Assembly (NCBI RefSeq): GCF_033118175.1
Contig: NC_083689.1
Coordinates: 23,852,501 to 23,916,500 of the forward strand
Direction of reading: 5' to 3'
Source: Dama dama
Lineage: Eukaryota; Chordata; Mammalia; Artiodactyla; Cervidae
Length of the DNA: 64,000 nucleotides
Part shown: one piece after another, positions 20,288 to 30,923 of the stretch
How positions within the stretch are numbered: the first letter of the stretch is position 1
Layout of the letters: every line of letters starts with the position of its first letter
Notes under the pieces: model-generated
What the model saw: the letters and a program-made list of their open reading frames with translations, nothing else
Told to the model about the DNA's origin: nothing
Databases searched by the model: none
Position numbers and translations under genes: made by a program

Positions 20288-21578
20288 GTAAGGCCTTGGG
20301 AGGGAGTGGAGGTGGGGTAGGGAAGAGAGCCCCATCCTGGCGGCCCCGACGCTGACCCAGCCCTGCTCCCGCCCGCAGTGGCCCAGCGGAAGTCGTGGCT
20401 CGTGGGGCTAGGGGCTGCGCTGGCCTTGCTCTTCCTCATCTTTGTCCTCACCTTGGTCTATGCCGTCTGGTGCCGGGAGTCCCAGGACAGGTGGGTTCTC
20501 ATCCTTCTGAGCCCCTCCCCATCGCTAACTCTTTAGCATCTAAGCTCCGCCCCTTTCTGAGTCCCACCCCTCTAAGCTCCTCCTCGTGCCGAGCCTCTCC
20601 CTTACTAGCCCCTCTCCTCTGAGTCCCACCCTTCTGAGCCCCGCCCCTCACCGGCCCCTCCCCTCTAAGCTCCTCCCCTACCTAGCCCCTCCCCTCTCTG
20701 AGTCCTGCCCCTCTAAGACCCTCCCCGCGCCAAGCCCCTCCCCTCTGGGAGCCCCTTCCTTCTCCGAGCATCCTTCAAGACAGGGCAGGACCAGCGGGGT
20801 AATTCTCCGATTCTGAGAGGCCCCCATGGGGGCCTCACAGGACCTCACTGACTTCTCTCCTGACTACCTACCCGCAAAACGAGAGTGGCTTCCTCACAGA
20901 GATTCCCCCATCCCTAGGATGTGTTTCAATAGGGGGGTCTATAAAGTATCATCCCTATGCCAACACCATCCATTTATCCATCCACCTGTCCATCATCCAT
21001 CCATTATCCCTCCTGACCTGTCTCCCACCTTTTCTCTCTCCTTCCCTCCCTCCATCATCCATCCCTCTTATCTGTCCATCCATCCATCCACCCACCTTCC
21101 CACCACCCATTCATGCGTCCATTTGTTCATCTGTCCACACACTCATTAATCCATCCACCCATCCGTCGGCCCAGCCTTTCATCTCTCTGCCCGTCCACTC
21201 ACCCGCAGTTATGAAACCCAGGAAGTCAAAGAGGCCAGAAATTAAGAGCTCAGTTTTGGCTCATACAGTTGGCGCTCCTGAACTTCCTTCATGTTCTAAT
21301 GGGGCCAGTGTCCTAAGCTGCCTGAGTCTTGTCCCCCTCTGTGTCATGGGAACAGTAAGGGTGCCTGCAGGACTCAGAGCTGGGAGAATTGTCAGAGGCC
21401 TGCAGCACTGTCTGTCCTTATTAACTCGGATTATCTGGGCTCTTCTGGTCTCCACAGCAGTGAAGAGAAGGAAGAGGAGACTGTGAGAAAGGAAAAGGGA
21501 GATGACGACTGGGGGCTGGAACTGGAGGAGACAGAGGGGCCTCCGAACCATGAAGCAATGGCAAGTTCCTCCACATGA
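20209..21578 (+). CDS. SMIM24-like tandem paralog (unnamed)
   Basis: Three open segments with GT-AG junctions (20209-20287, 20379-20490, 21458-21578) join to 103 aa plus TGA. The ATG has A at -3 and G at +4. A signal-peptide-like start (residues 1-24, ending VQA before Q) is followed by WLVGL at 33, a membrane helix at about 34-56 and W57-C58. The WLVGL-to-WC spacing of 24 residues equals that of SMIM24. The tail is acidic and carries WGLELEETE, matching FGLELEENE in SMIM24. Intron phases (1, then 2) are the same as in SMIM24. The C-terminus is SSST, not a class I PDZ ligand. SMIM24 exon 3 has no intact counterpart. The first exon is too short for usual ORF filters. I infer an intact gene rather than a pseudogene, but expression is unproven and I know no name for it. 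Confidence 0.72.
20379..20490 (+). CDS. SMIM24-like paralog exon 2 (membrane span)
   Basis: 112 nt, acceptor cccgcccgcag, donor gtgggt, phases 1 and 2. It encodes QRKSWLVGLGAALALL, then the rest of the helix and VWCRESQD. Confidence 0.75.
20508..20760 (+). repeat. Degenerate CCCCTCC/TCTGAG minisatellite
   Basis: About ten irregular units built on cccctcccctctgag and tctaagctcc, in the paralog's second intron. Confidence 0.7.
20900..20945 (+). pseudogene. Possible decayed exon 3 of the SMIM24-like paralog
   Basis: After cctcacag a 46-nt piece shows CCCATCCCTAGGATG and a gtatca donor, weakly matching SMIM24 exon 3 (CCCACATTCAGGATG and a gtactg donor). Its length is not a multiple of three, and inclusion would run into a TGA at the start of the next exon. 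Confidence 0.35.
20966..21170 (+). repeat. (CATC)n-type tetranucleotide microsatellite
   Basis: Imperfect catccatcc repeats in the paralog's intron before its last exon, in the same relative place as the array in SMIM24. Confidence 0.88.
21458..21578 (+). CDS. SMIM24-like paralog last exon
   Basis: 121 nt to TGA at 21576-21578. It encodes SEEKEEETVRKEKGDDDWGL and on to the SSST end. The acceptor is a tandem cacagcag; use of the second AG (start 21461) would drop one serine and keep the frame. Confidence 0.75.
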
Positions 21579-22120
21579 AGTCTTCCCACTTATCTCCTCC
21601 AGGCAGTCCTCCAGGGATGCCCCAATGCCTTCTCCACACCCTGTCAGCAAAGGACCTGGTCCTGAGGCCAGTAAGATGACTCTCTGGGATTCAGAGGTCT
21701 CAGAACCTGCCCCAAATCCCTCTCAGAGGGCTCTCTGTGTGTTACCTGGTGGTTCTGTACCCCTTCCCAAGCTTAGTCTCCACCTGATGATTCTTCTTGA
21801 GCTTGGAGGGCACTCCTGGAGAAGGAGCCGCCCACATCCCCCCAAACCTCCCCCCCCCCCCGCCCCCACACTGTCTCCTGTCTCTTAACCCAGTCCATCG
21901 CAGGCATCTTTTTACCCAGCGCCTGATTTCTTTCCCCACCTCCAATTTCTGTCAGCTTTTGGATTTCATCGGAGAAGGCAGGTCCTCCTGTTGCCCAGGT
22001 GTAAGCTCTTCAAGAGCTTTCTTTGAGTCCCAGTCCCTCTCCTGGCTGCTGTTCGCTGTCCCTGAACGTGAACTTTGAGCTGGCTCAGAGCGCAGGGCTG
22101 TTTCCTGGGAGATGAGGGCT
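21579..22120 (+). other. 3'UTR-like region of the SMIM24-like paralog
   Basis: Blocks resembling the SMIM24 3' flank occur in order at about 21593-21642, 21724-21744, 21781-21811 and 22060-22115. An AATAAA at 22372-22377 is the nearest canonical poly(A) signal. Confidence 0.55.
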
Positions 22121-22289
22121 TCTCCTACCATGTGCTGAGTTTCAGCACTTTGTCCTGCACGCTAGCACTCCCAGGGGGTGGGGTGAGGGTGCAGGGGTGG
22201 GAGTGGGGGGGGCGACACAGGATCATTACTCCCTCTTCCGGTCCTGCACTCCTGGTGGGGAGGCTCCAAAGAGAAGGAGAAGGGGCTGG

Positions 22290-22490
22290 AGTCCCCACTT
22301 CTTTGCTGTGTATCCCGGAGCAAGTAACTTAACCTCTCTGTGCCCAAGAGCCTAGTTCTGTAAAAGGAAAGAATAAATTCTTCTTAAATTGTCATGAGGA
22401 ACTGAATGAAATACTGTCCACAAAACTCCGGAGCGCAGGGCCCAGCACCCTAAAGGCATCCAACAAATATCAGCTTTCTGTATATTGAAA
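22290..22490 (+). repeat. MIR element
   Basis: MIR core gcaagtaacttaacctctct followed by the tgtaaaa-ggaaagaataaa segment. Confidence 0.65.
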
Positions 22491-23153
22491 TGAGGATGGG
22501 GGTGGGGGCAAATGAGCCTGACGCCTCAGACTAGGGGGATCCTGAAGGTCAGAGAGCGTGTTTTCAGACGACAGTTCTGGGAGCGCAGTTTTCAGTCCCC
22601 CAGTTTCCTCCGTGCGAGGCCCGGGGCTTCCGCGTGGGTGGCCGTGAGGAGGGTGGGGCGGGAAGCGAGAAGCGAGGCGGTCTGGGCTCCTCCCTTTCCG
22701 CAGGGGCGGGACTTCCCTACCCGGAGGCGTCAGGGGGCATTTCGGGGGTGGTTTTTGGTTGTCGCAAGCCTGCCCCGTTTTTGGAATTTAGTGGGGAGCT
22801 AATGCTGGGACAGCCGTTTCAAAGCCCCCAAATTGTTTTACCCCAGAGGCCAATGGATGAAAAAGACTCGGCTTTCCTTGAGATTAAAGGCCAGATTGAG
22901 CTCCCCCACCCCGGCTGAGCCTCGACCCTGGGATGAACCTGCAGCCTCCGGCTGAACCCTCCATCCCAGCTGAACCCCCACCAAGTTGAGCCCCTCACCC
23001 GAGATGAGCGCCCCATCCCGCAAAAGAAGCTCCTTCTAAGTCCCCTCTTCCCTCCCCACCACCTCCCCTTCCTCCCAAGCGGGACTGTGAGGTTCGGGGT
23101 CAGCTGACTCCTCCGCCCGGGACCTGGTTTCCGGATCCAGGTCCTAGGTCTGA

Positions 23154-23169
23154 CCACAAGGGGGCACCA
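23154..23169 (+). promoter_or_regulatory. CTCF-type motif
   Basis: CCACAAGGGGGCACCA matches the CTCF core very well. It lies between the SMIM24 paralog and the NFIC 3' end, in the same orientation as the site at 19467. Confidence 0.65.
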
Positions 23170-23579
23170 GAACCTCTTCGCTGAGCGCAGAAGCGACCAT
23201 CCTTTCTGGGAATGCTGCATGGGCATGGGAAGGGTGCGCGTCCACCCGGGGGTCCTGGGATCCGTCATCCCTGCCTCACGACTGTGTCTTCTGCGCCTGT
23301 TAGTGGGCGGCGGGGTGGGCTGCGTTCCTGGGTGTCCGCGTCGGCGCATCCTATCTGGGTCCCTCTCTGCTCATCTTGCCGTCTTTCTGTGCCTCAGTTT
23401 CCCCGTCAGTGAAAAGCCCCTCCACGGAGTGCGGGGTGGCGTGTGGGTGAGATGGAAGGAGACTGGGCAGCCGGGGAGCTTTGATTACATGTCTTGGGGT
23501 CTCTGGGGGACTGCTGGGGGATAGGATGGAGGACCTCCCCGCCAAGAAGGGGGAGTGACTGCCCCTCACAGGCATGATG

Positions 23580-23782
23580 AGCGTCCCTGGTGGCTCAGAT
23601 GGTAAAGAATCCACCCTCAATGCGGGAGACCAGGTTCAATCCCTGGGTTGGGAAGATCCCCTGGAGAAGGGAATGGCTTACCCATTCCATTATTCTTGCC
23701 TGGAGAATCCCATGGACAGAGGAGCCTGGTGGGCTACAGTCCATGGGGTCGCAGTTGGACACAACTGAGCGACTTCCATAGG
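23580..23782 (+). repeat. Bov-tA SINE
   Basis: Complete tRNA head (ggtggctcagatggtaaag) and Bov-A unit (acagaggagcctggtgggct). Confidence 0.9.
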
Positions 23783-24139
23783 CGTGATATTTCCGTACCC
23801 CCCACCCTCCTGTGGCTTTGGGGAGAGCTGGACATGACCGGGTCTGAGTGGTCAGGGGTGGGGTGGGAGAGACAGGGATGCTGGGGTGCTGGGAGGGCAA
23901 GCGTGGGCTCCACCTAGGCAGTGGGTAGGGCCTCCTGGAGGGGAGGGTAGGGGGACCAAGCCAAGCCCTGTCCCCTGATCTGCCCACAGCCCCCCAGGGC
24001 TCCCACCTCCCTGCGGTTAAAGGTCCCAAGTCCTCCTGTGACCCACAAACCCCTGCCCTCCCCTACTCCCTCTCTCCCCCTCCCTCACTCCGCTCAAGCC
24101 ACACAGGCCTCCTCACTGTTCCCCCAACGCGCCAAGCAC

Positions 24140-24300
24140 AGCCCTGCCCCAGGGCCTTTGCACGCTGTGTGCCTTTTGCCTGGAAAACTCTTCTGTCAGA
24201 TTTTCAGGGGGCTGTTTCTTCTCTCCATTCAAACTCCTGTTGAAAGCTTACTTCCTCACATGCGGCCGACTCTATCCTGTACTCTGCTCTATTTGTCTCC
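24140..24300 (+). repeat. L2-like fragment
   Basis: gccccagggcctttgcacgc, then tgcctggaaaactcttc, is the usual L2 3' end wording. Confidence 0.5.
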
Positions 24301-24820
24301 CTGGCATTTATCTCCTCTGACATACATTTATTTTTATTGTTTATTTTCTGTTTTCCCAACTTTGAACTGTGCCACGAAGGCAGATCGTTTAGGGCATTTT
24401 GTTCTCCACTGTGTCCCAAGGGCTAGGTACCCAGAAGATAACTCAGGGAATCTTTGCTGAATGAATGGGGTTTTGCGAGGTGGGGGAAAAACAAGGAAGG
24501 AAGGCAGTCTGTACATTTATGGAACACTGACTGTGTGCCAGGCTTTGTCCCTGAAGCCAGGCAGGAGGTGGGATTACCTGAGCTGGCACAGAGCAGGTGC
24601 TCCATAGATGCCCATGGAACTTGTTGATCAAAGGCTCTGAGGAATTCCAAGACTGGTTTTCTGAGGCTACCTGCCCCTCCAGCCTCTTCCCTGCACTTTG
24701 ACAAGAACCCGGAACAGCCCGAACGCAACACAGAAAGGAGGACCCAAGACAGCTAGAAAGAGTCGAAGCGTAGCTTGTTTAATTTTTATACATTTTTTCT
24801 TTTTTCTTTTTTTTTTGCCT

Positions 24821-24826
24821 TTTATT
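24821..24826 (-). terminator. NFIC: NFIC distal poly(A) signal
   Basis: AATAAA on the - strand, preceded by ataaaatattc. Cleavage is expected 10-30 bases further, at about 24795-24810. A genomic A-run follows, so internal priming in cDNA data would mimic it. Confidence 0.65.
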
Positions 24827-25163
24827 GAATATTTTATGGAACCCCCCTTTTTCATTTTTTTTTTCATTTTTTTTCTTTTTTTTGCATAGGGAAACAAACA
24901 AACAAAATAATAACAGCCAGAGTCACTTTCTGTAAATGGTACTTAGGTAGGCGCGTCCGCGGAAACTGAAACGACTGCGTAATATACAAGGTTATGAACG
25001 GAGTATGATGTGGGGGCACGGGGCAGGGGAGACAGGCAAGGAGAAGGCTGGGCCTACGTCTGCCCGGATGTCCGGCTCCTTGTCCCCCATCCCTGCCTTG
25101 GGGAGGAGATGGGCAGTGGGCTGGCCTGGCACCAACCTTCTCCTGACATAGGTTCATGAGCAT

Positions 25164-25164
25164 G

Positions 25165-25239
<75 letters not shown>
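25164..25239 (+). repeat. (GT)n(GA)n compound microsatellite
   Basis: About 19 GT units, then about 18 GA units. In the NFIC transcript it reads (UC)n(AC)n. Confidence 0.95.
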
Positions 25240-25243
<4 letters not shown>

Positions 25244-26040
25244 TATGTGTGGCAAGCAGAAAGCAAGAAACAGAATAAACTATCCTGGTAATATTGGTAA
25301 AATACAAAATGGGGGCAAAAACTCTCAAAAAATATCTCCGAGGCGACAGGAAATGAAACAGCAACACCACCAAAAAATGTGAGAGAAAAAAAAGAGAGAA
25401 AGAAAGAAAGAAAATTCAGAGAGAAAACGAGTTTCCCTCCTTTCTCCCTGTTGCCTCCCCCCGACAACACGTGTTCTGTCCCTCAGACACCCTGCTGTCT
25501 TGCCCTCCCACCCCCCACGTGTGGCCCTGGCAAGGGTCAGAGGGTGAGAAGTTGGGGGTAGGGGCCAGGACCCCTGGACTGGAAGGGGCTTTGGTTTCAG
25601 GGGGCCTGGCTGGGATCCAAGATGGGAGGCTGGGGTGTTGATGCATTTAGGGAGTGAGCTTTGGGGGCTCACAACCGGAGGAGGGCTGGGTAGCTCCTGG
25701 CCCCTTTCCAGTGGGTCTCCTTCTAGCCAGGTGGTGTGAAGGGCAGGAGTTTGGGGGGGAGTGGGTCTTCCTCTTCTGGAGCCCATATTCCTGTTGGATC
25801 CCGCCTCCTCTTTCCTGAGGCCTGATAGACCCCCTGGGAGTCGGGAAGGAAGACCTCAAAGCTACACCAGCAGACGTGTGAGGCACTGCTTGGGAAGTCT
25901 GTTTTGGTATCGCTGGCAACAAGTCCTGCTGGGATTGCTTTGGGTCTCCTTGCTTTGCCTGGGGAGCAGGGTGGGGTGGGGGGTGGGCCTCCGGGGCCAG
26001 CTCGGACCCCACACACTCTGAAATGCTTAGGGATAGATCG

Positions 26041-26062
26041 ACGGGGGGGGCGGGGGGGGGCG
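26041..26062 (+). repeat. G-tract cluster
   Basis: Runs of seven to nine G separated by single C or T bases. On the NFIC transcript strand these are C-runs. Confidence 0.8.
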
Positions 26063-26225
26063 GTGTCAGTTTGGAGATGCGGCTCTCAGGAAGTGTCCGA
26101 AGGGGCAGAAAGATGGAAGGATGCAGGAGATGTAGGACCTGAGGACATGTCTCTGGAACCTCTCTCTCCCATCACCCTCCCTAGCCCACCCCCCCACACA
26201 CACAAAAAGTAAAAATCAGGGGTCT

Positions 26226-26249
26226 CAGAGAGAGAGAGAGAGAGAGAGA
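26226..26249 (+). repeat. (GA)n microsatellite
   Basis: Twelve GA units inside the NFIC 3'UTR; (UC)n in the RNA. Confidence 0.9.
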
Positions 26250-29200
26250 CTCCAGGCCAAAATAAAAAGTAGCCACTGTATAATCTGTAGTATGAGAAAA
26301 AAATTCCAAAATTATACATATATATATAATGTATAGTATAGCCCTACACTGGAGGTCAAAGTACCATCAGAGAAGCCAGAGGGAGTGGGTGGCTGGGGTC
26401 CCGTCTCTCCCAGAGGGCTGGATGGCTGCTCCTGGCCCCGGGATCCTACCTCACTGGTAGCTGTCCAGCCAAATCTGCTTGCTCCTGGAACGCTGCTGTC
26501 TCCCGGGACAGAGGGAAAGTTCCAGAGCTGGGGGTGGGGTGGGGTTGCTGAGGCTGAAACTGTCTGCTGCCTGGGGAGCTGCAGCAGGGCCCCCTCCCCG
26601 CAGCCTCCCTTGGGGTTTCCTTCCGGTCTGATTGTCTAGCTCAGGGTGGGAATCTGGGCTCATAACCCTGCCAGAATGTGGGTCCCAGACCTGGGCACTG
26701 GGGACCCCGGACCCAGCCTCCCTCCCCAGGTCAGATAGGGTGGGGTTGGCTTGCGTCTCTACACCTCCCTCTCCACCCTGGTCGAGTCTGCTACCTCCCT
26801 CCAAAGAGAGGGATGGAGGTGATTTGCATATATTGGGGAGGTCTCCCTAAGTCTTTTCCACAGCAAGCGCTGGACCCCCAAGGTCAGGCTGGGGACTCTG
26901 CATGGGACGGGCTATGAGTGAGGGGGTGACCGTGGGCTTGGGAGGGGATGGGGTTTGAGATGTCAGTTTCCTAAGTGTCAAAAACAAAAAACAAAAACAC
27001 CCAACACGCTGCCCTCCCCCCTCCCAGGGCATGAACCCCACCGCACTGGCGTGGGAGCCTGGTCCCTAGTGTTTCTGCCTTATTCTGACACAGCAGGCAA
27101 GGAAGGGAGGGGCTCTGAGGCCCGGGGTGCTGTGGGGTGCAGTCATGAGGGACACCGTGGTCCGAGGCGAGCCTATGGAGGAGGGGTCCCACAGGGACAT
27201 GCCACCCACTCCCCTGTGCCACTGGCTGTTCCCACTTCCCTGGTGGCGGGGCGGGGAGGGGGATGAAAGCCAGAAATGGGCCCTATGGAGACTGACAAGC
27301 AGGGCCTTGGGCTCTTGGGCCAAAGGGCTGCTCAAGGGCGGGGTCAAGGCCGGGGCCTGGTCTCTCCCTCTGGCCCTGGGGCTGGCTGAGGGATCTTTTT
27401 CGGAAGAAAACATGGCATGAGCAGAGTGGTAGATGAGAGCCAGGGTCTGGCTGCAAGGCCCCACCCAGCTCTGGAGACAATTCTAACATCCAAGGTGGTG
27501 GCCGGGGAGTGAATGGGGACTGCCCGCCTAGCATATGCCGACAGATGTTCGAGGGGCCCAGGGACCTGGAGGGCCGGAGACGGCGAGGAGGGATGGGCCC
27601 AAGGTTGGTGGACCCAGCCGCGGGGTCCTTGCCTGGACACTTCACTGACTGCTACTGTCTTGGCTTTGGTAGAGTTAAAGGCAGAGAAAATTGGAGGAAA
27701 AAAAAAAAAAAGGAAAGAGAGAAAGAAAAAGAAGGCAGAAAGGAAAACAAGAGAAAAAACCGAAGAAAAGACAACAGCAATGGCCGGCCCCTTGGACGGG
27801 GCCTGTGACGCGGTGCCCCCAGCCATCCCTGCCCCCTTGCCCCAACCCCCCGGCCGGGCCTCCATGGCTGAGCTAGACCTTACAGGTACAGACAGACAAA
27901 TATTGCATATATCGGGTTTGGTTTTGTCTTTTTGTTTGTTTCACACCAGACCCCCTCTGCAGTCACAGCTGGAAGACGTAGTAGAACTGGGGGGATGGGG
28001 GTGGGGGTGGCAGGAGGGTCCTTCCTGCCACCCCAAGGCCAGTCTATGGGGATGGGTCCTTTGGCAAGAAGGAGGGGGCTGCAGGGGGTAGTGAGACAGC
28101 GATGCGACCCTGAGCCAGGGGATGCCAGCCTGTGGGAGAGGTGGCGGGGGGGAGTCTGGCTGTCGGCAGGGTGGCCGCCCCAGGATAGGGGGGTGAGAAC
28201 GCGTAGGTGCATGCACGGCATCTGGGGGGGCTGGCCTGTGGCCCAGTGAGGGGAGAAGCCCTTGCCTGGGGCCAGGGCACACCCCTGAGGTCTGTCCGCT
28301 GCTGTGGGCAGGGGATGCGAAATGACCCCTCTGGAGCCCGAGGATGGGGCCGGGGGGGTTGCAGAGCACCAGGGGGCACCCCCAATGCAGCAGGAGATGG
28401 GGAAACAAGAGCCCAGGGCAGGCTGGGGACAGGGCAAACTGTGGGGTGATTGTTGCGTGCATTGCTTTTTTTCCTTTAAGCAATGTGATTTTTAAGTGTG
28501 ATTTTTTTTAATTCTTTTTTTTTTTTACAAATAGAAATACATCCCTTTTCAATTTTTACTTTTTATTTCATGTCATTGTTTTGTCTTTTTTTTTTTTTAA
28601 ACTACACGAGCAGTGCATGCAGCTATCTGTGTGCGCTGATATTGTTTAAAGGTAATACTTATTCTCGGAAGGCAAGGCACATCATGTGATAGAAAATTTC
28701 GTGCAAATTAGGAAACATGGAATTTTTTTAAGGGTTTTTTTTTTTTTTTCTGTATCTTTTTTTGTTTTCTTTTAAAGAGGAGGAGGGTGGTGGTGGAGGG
28801 CTGGAGTGGGGGGTGGCGTGGGGAGGGAGATAGAGCCAGTATCAATTGCCATGCAGTTTCAGCCGCCGCGAGCTGAAGTCAGGAGCCAGGTCACAGAAAT
28901 CCTCGACTAAGCACCATGCAAAGTTAGGAAGCTGGGGGCTGCCGGGTGCCCCTTCCCCTTCCCTGCCTACCCGCACCCTCAGGTTCCCGGCTGACAAGCT
29001 TCCAGATACCCCAACTGCACAACCCACCCCTCCTGCCCTCCCCCAGAGCGGCCCATGCTTTGGTCTCCAACGGCCACCTGCTGGAGGGGCCCTGGGGACA
29101 GACGGACGGACCAAGGGTTCTCGAACCCCTCCGGACAGTGGGAGTGCAGCTGGTGGGGAAGGGTCTTGTGTGTGGGGGGTGTCTTTCTCTTTATGATCAA

Positions 29201-30917
29201 GTGGGTTCGCCAAGCCCCTTGGGCTGGTTTGGGAGGAAAGTCCGGTGTCTGGGGAGGTGGGAGGAGGCTGGCCAGGCCCGGGGCACTGGGGTTTTACCAG
29301 GAGAGGGAGAGGTGGGTCAGCCTGGGAGCAGTGAGCGGAGGCCCTCCCAGGGCCATGGCTTTGGCCTAGGCTGGGGATGGGGGTCGGCATTCCCCAGCGC
29401 CAGGCATGGAGACCAGTTGGGATTCAGACTGATGGGCCGGAAGGGGTCATCTTTGTGTTTGGGCCTGGTGACCCCGGAACACCTAGCACCCCTTCCCAGG
29501 CCCCCCTTCCCAAGATGGCCATCCCGGGGAGGAGCATGGATGGGCCGGGGAGCCGGGGCAAAGGCACCCCGTGTCCCCAGCTTTAGTGTTTTTGGAGCGG
29601 CTCAACGGAAAATGTTCAGCAGATGGGAGGCCCCCCTACATGGCAGCAGGGAGCCCCAAGGCGCCGACCTCCCCGCCCCCAGCCGGAGCCCCCAGCCCTG
29701 TTCTGGACCTCAGGCGGCCTGGCCCCTCTCCTTCTGGCCACCCAGCGGCGATGCCTCCTGGCTGTGCCCACTTCGGCAGGGGGTGGGGGATGAAAGTGCA
29801 AACCGGGGTCCCCCTTTGGGCCGGGAGGCACCAGGGAGGGGCCGTCGCTCCAGGATGTAAGGCACTGGCAGAGGAGGCATGGGGCGGAGGGGCACACCGG
29901 CTTCTCGAGACCCCAGCCCCCGTACCCCAGCGGGGCAGGATGCTGGGAGGAGGCCCAGCTCTGCCCTTGGGCCCGCTGGGGGCGGGGGTTCCATCTCTCT
30001 AGCTCTGATGGGGGCATAGCAATGAGGGGTCAGCGACTGGAAGGGGCCAGGCTGCGGGAGAGGAGGGAGAGGGGAGGCCCACGGCCACTCACGTCCCAGC
30101 TGGACACAGGGGAGGGGGGCGGGCGGTGGAAATCAGGCACTTAAACCACTCGCTCTCACCTCCCACCTCCACGGGCTAAAGTGGGGGGGTCCTCCCCAGT
30201 TCAAGGGTTGGGTGGATAGAGAGACCAGAGCAGCCCTCAGGCCCCTCCGCTCCACCGCCCCCAGCCCCTTCCTTGGAAAGTGCATTTCTTACAGTGTGTG
30301 CAACGTGGGGCCCTCCCAGGGTGGGTGGGGGGGTGTGGAGCCGGTGGTGGGGGCTGGGGTGTGCTGGGGTGGCCTCCTATGCCTGGGGTGGGGCTGGGGG
30401 TCATTTGCATAGAGACGTCTCCCAAACCCGGCGGGTGCGGAAGGGCTTCGCGCAAAAGAGCAGGTAGAGGTCCACGCCTGCCGGATGCTCCTTCGCCGAG
30501 TATCCGCCATATGTCCTAGTGCCCTGGCCTTGCCGGGGTCTCCCTGCCACCCTCTTCTGGCCCCATCGCCCCCTGCCCACCCAGCCGCCTCCGCTGCCTG
30601 CTGCTGGGGTCCTTGCTGGCCCCCCAGGGCCTGCCTCCCCAACCTGGCAAACACTGTCCCGGAGGTGGCGGTGGGCGCGTGGGTGGAGAGGTGGCCTCAC
30701 TGGGTGTCCTGCCCCGTGGGCCTGGCGTGGGCTCCAGGCTGCGCTCACCTGGTCCTGGGAGGAGGCGGGGGTGGCTGGGCCTCCCTGACCAGCAGCAGCA
30801 GCAGCGAGAGGAGATGAATAACTTAGGACGATCCCAAGCGTCCGGTCCGTCCGGCCGTGGTGTCCCGAGAGTCCGAAGCGTTGTCATCTTTACCGTTTAT
30901 CTTCTTGGTTGGGTGGG

Positions 30918-30923
30918 TTTATT
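30918..30923 (-). terminator. NFIC: Possible proximal NFIC poly(A) signal
   Basis: AATAAA on the - strand (catAAAAATAAACCC), about 245 bases after the stop codon. Use of it would remove nearly all of the long 3'UTR. Confidence 0.4.

Larger units (their letters stand above)
22500..24789. other. Intergenic: SMIM24-like paralog to NFIC 3' end
   Basis: CpG-richer unique DNA at 22560-22760, a CTCF-type motif, one Bov-tA and L2-like pieces. No gene is supported. Confidence 0.5.

Noticed and set aside
24667..24897. A Lys-rich short frame on - near 24.8 kb
   Set aside because: It translates the A/T-rich poly(A) signal region of NFIC; the lysines come from A-runs.
28946..29860. A 304-codon open frame on +, the longest in the window
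   Set aside because: It lies antisense in the GC-rich NFIC 3'UTR. Its composition is Pro/Gly/Arg-rich and low in complexity, it matches no domain, and overlapping frames are equally open. GC bias explains it.
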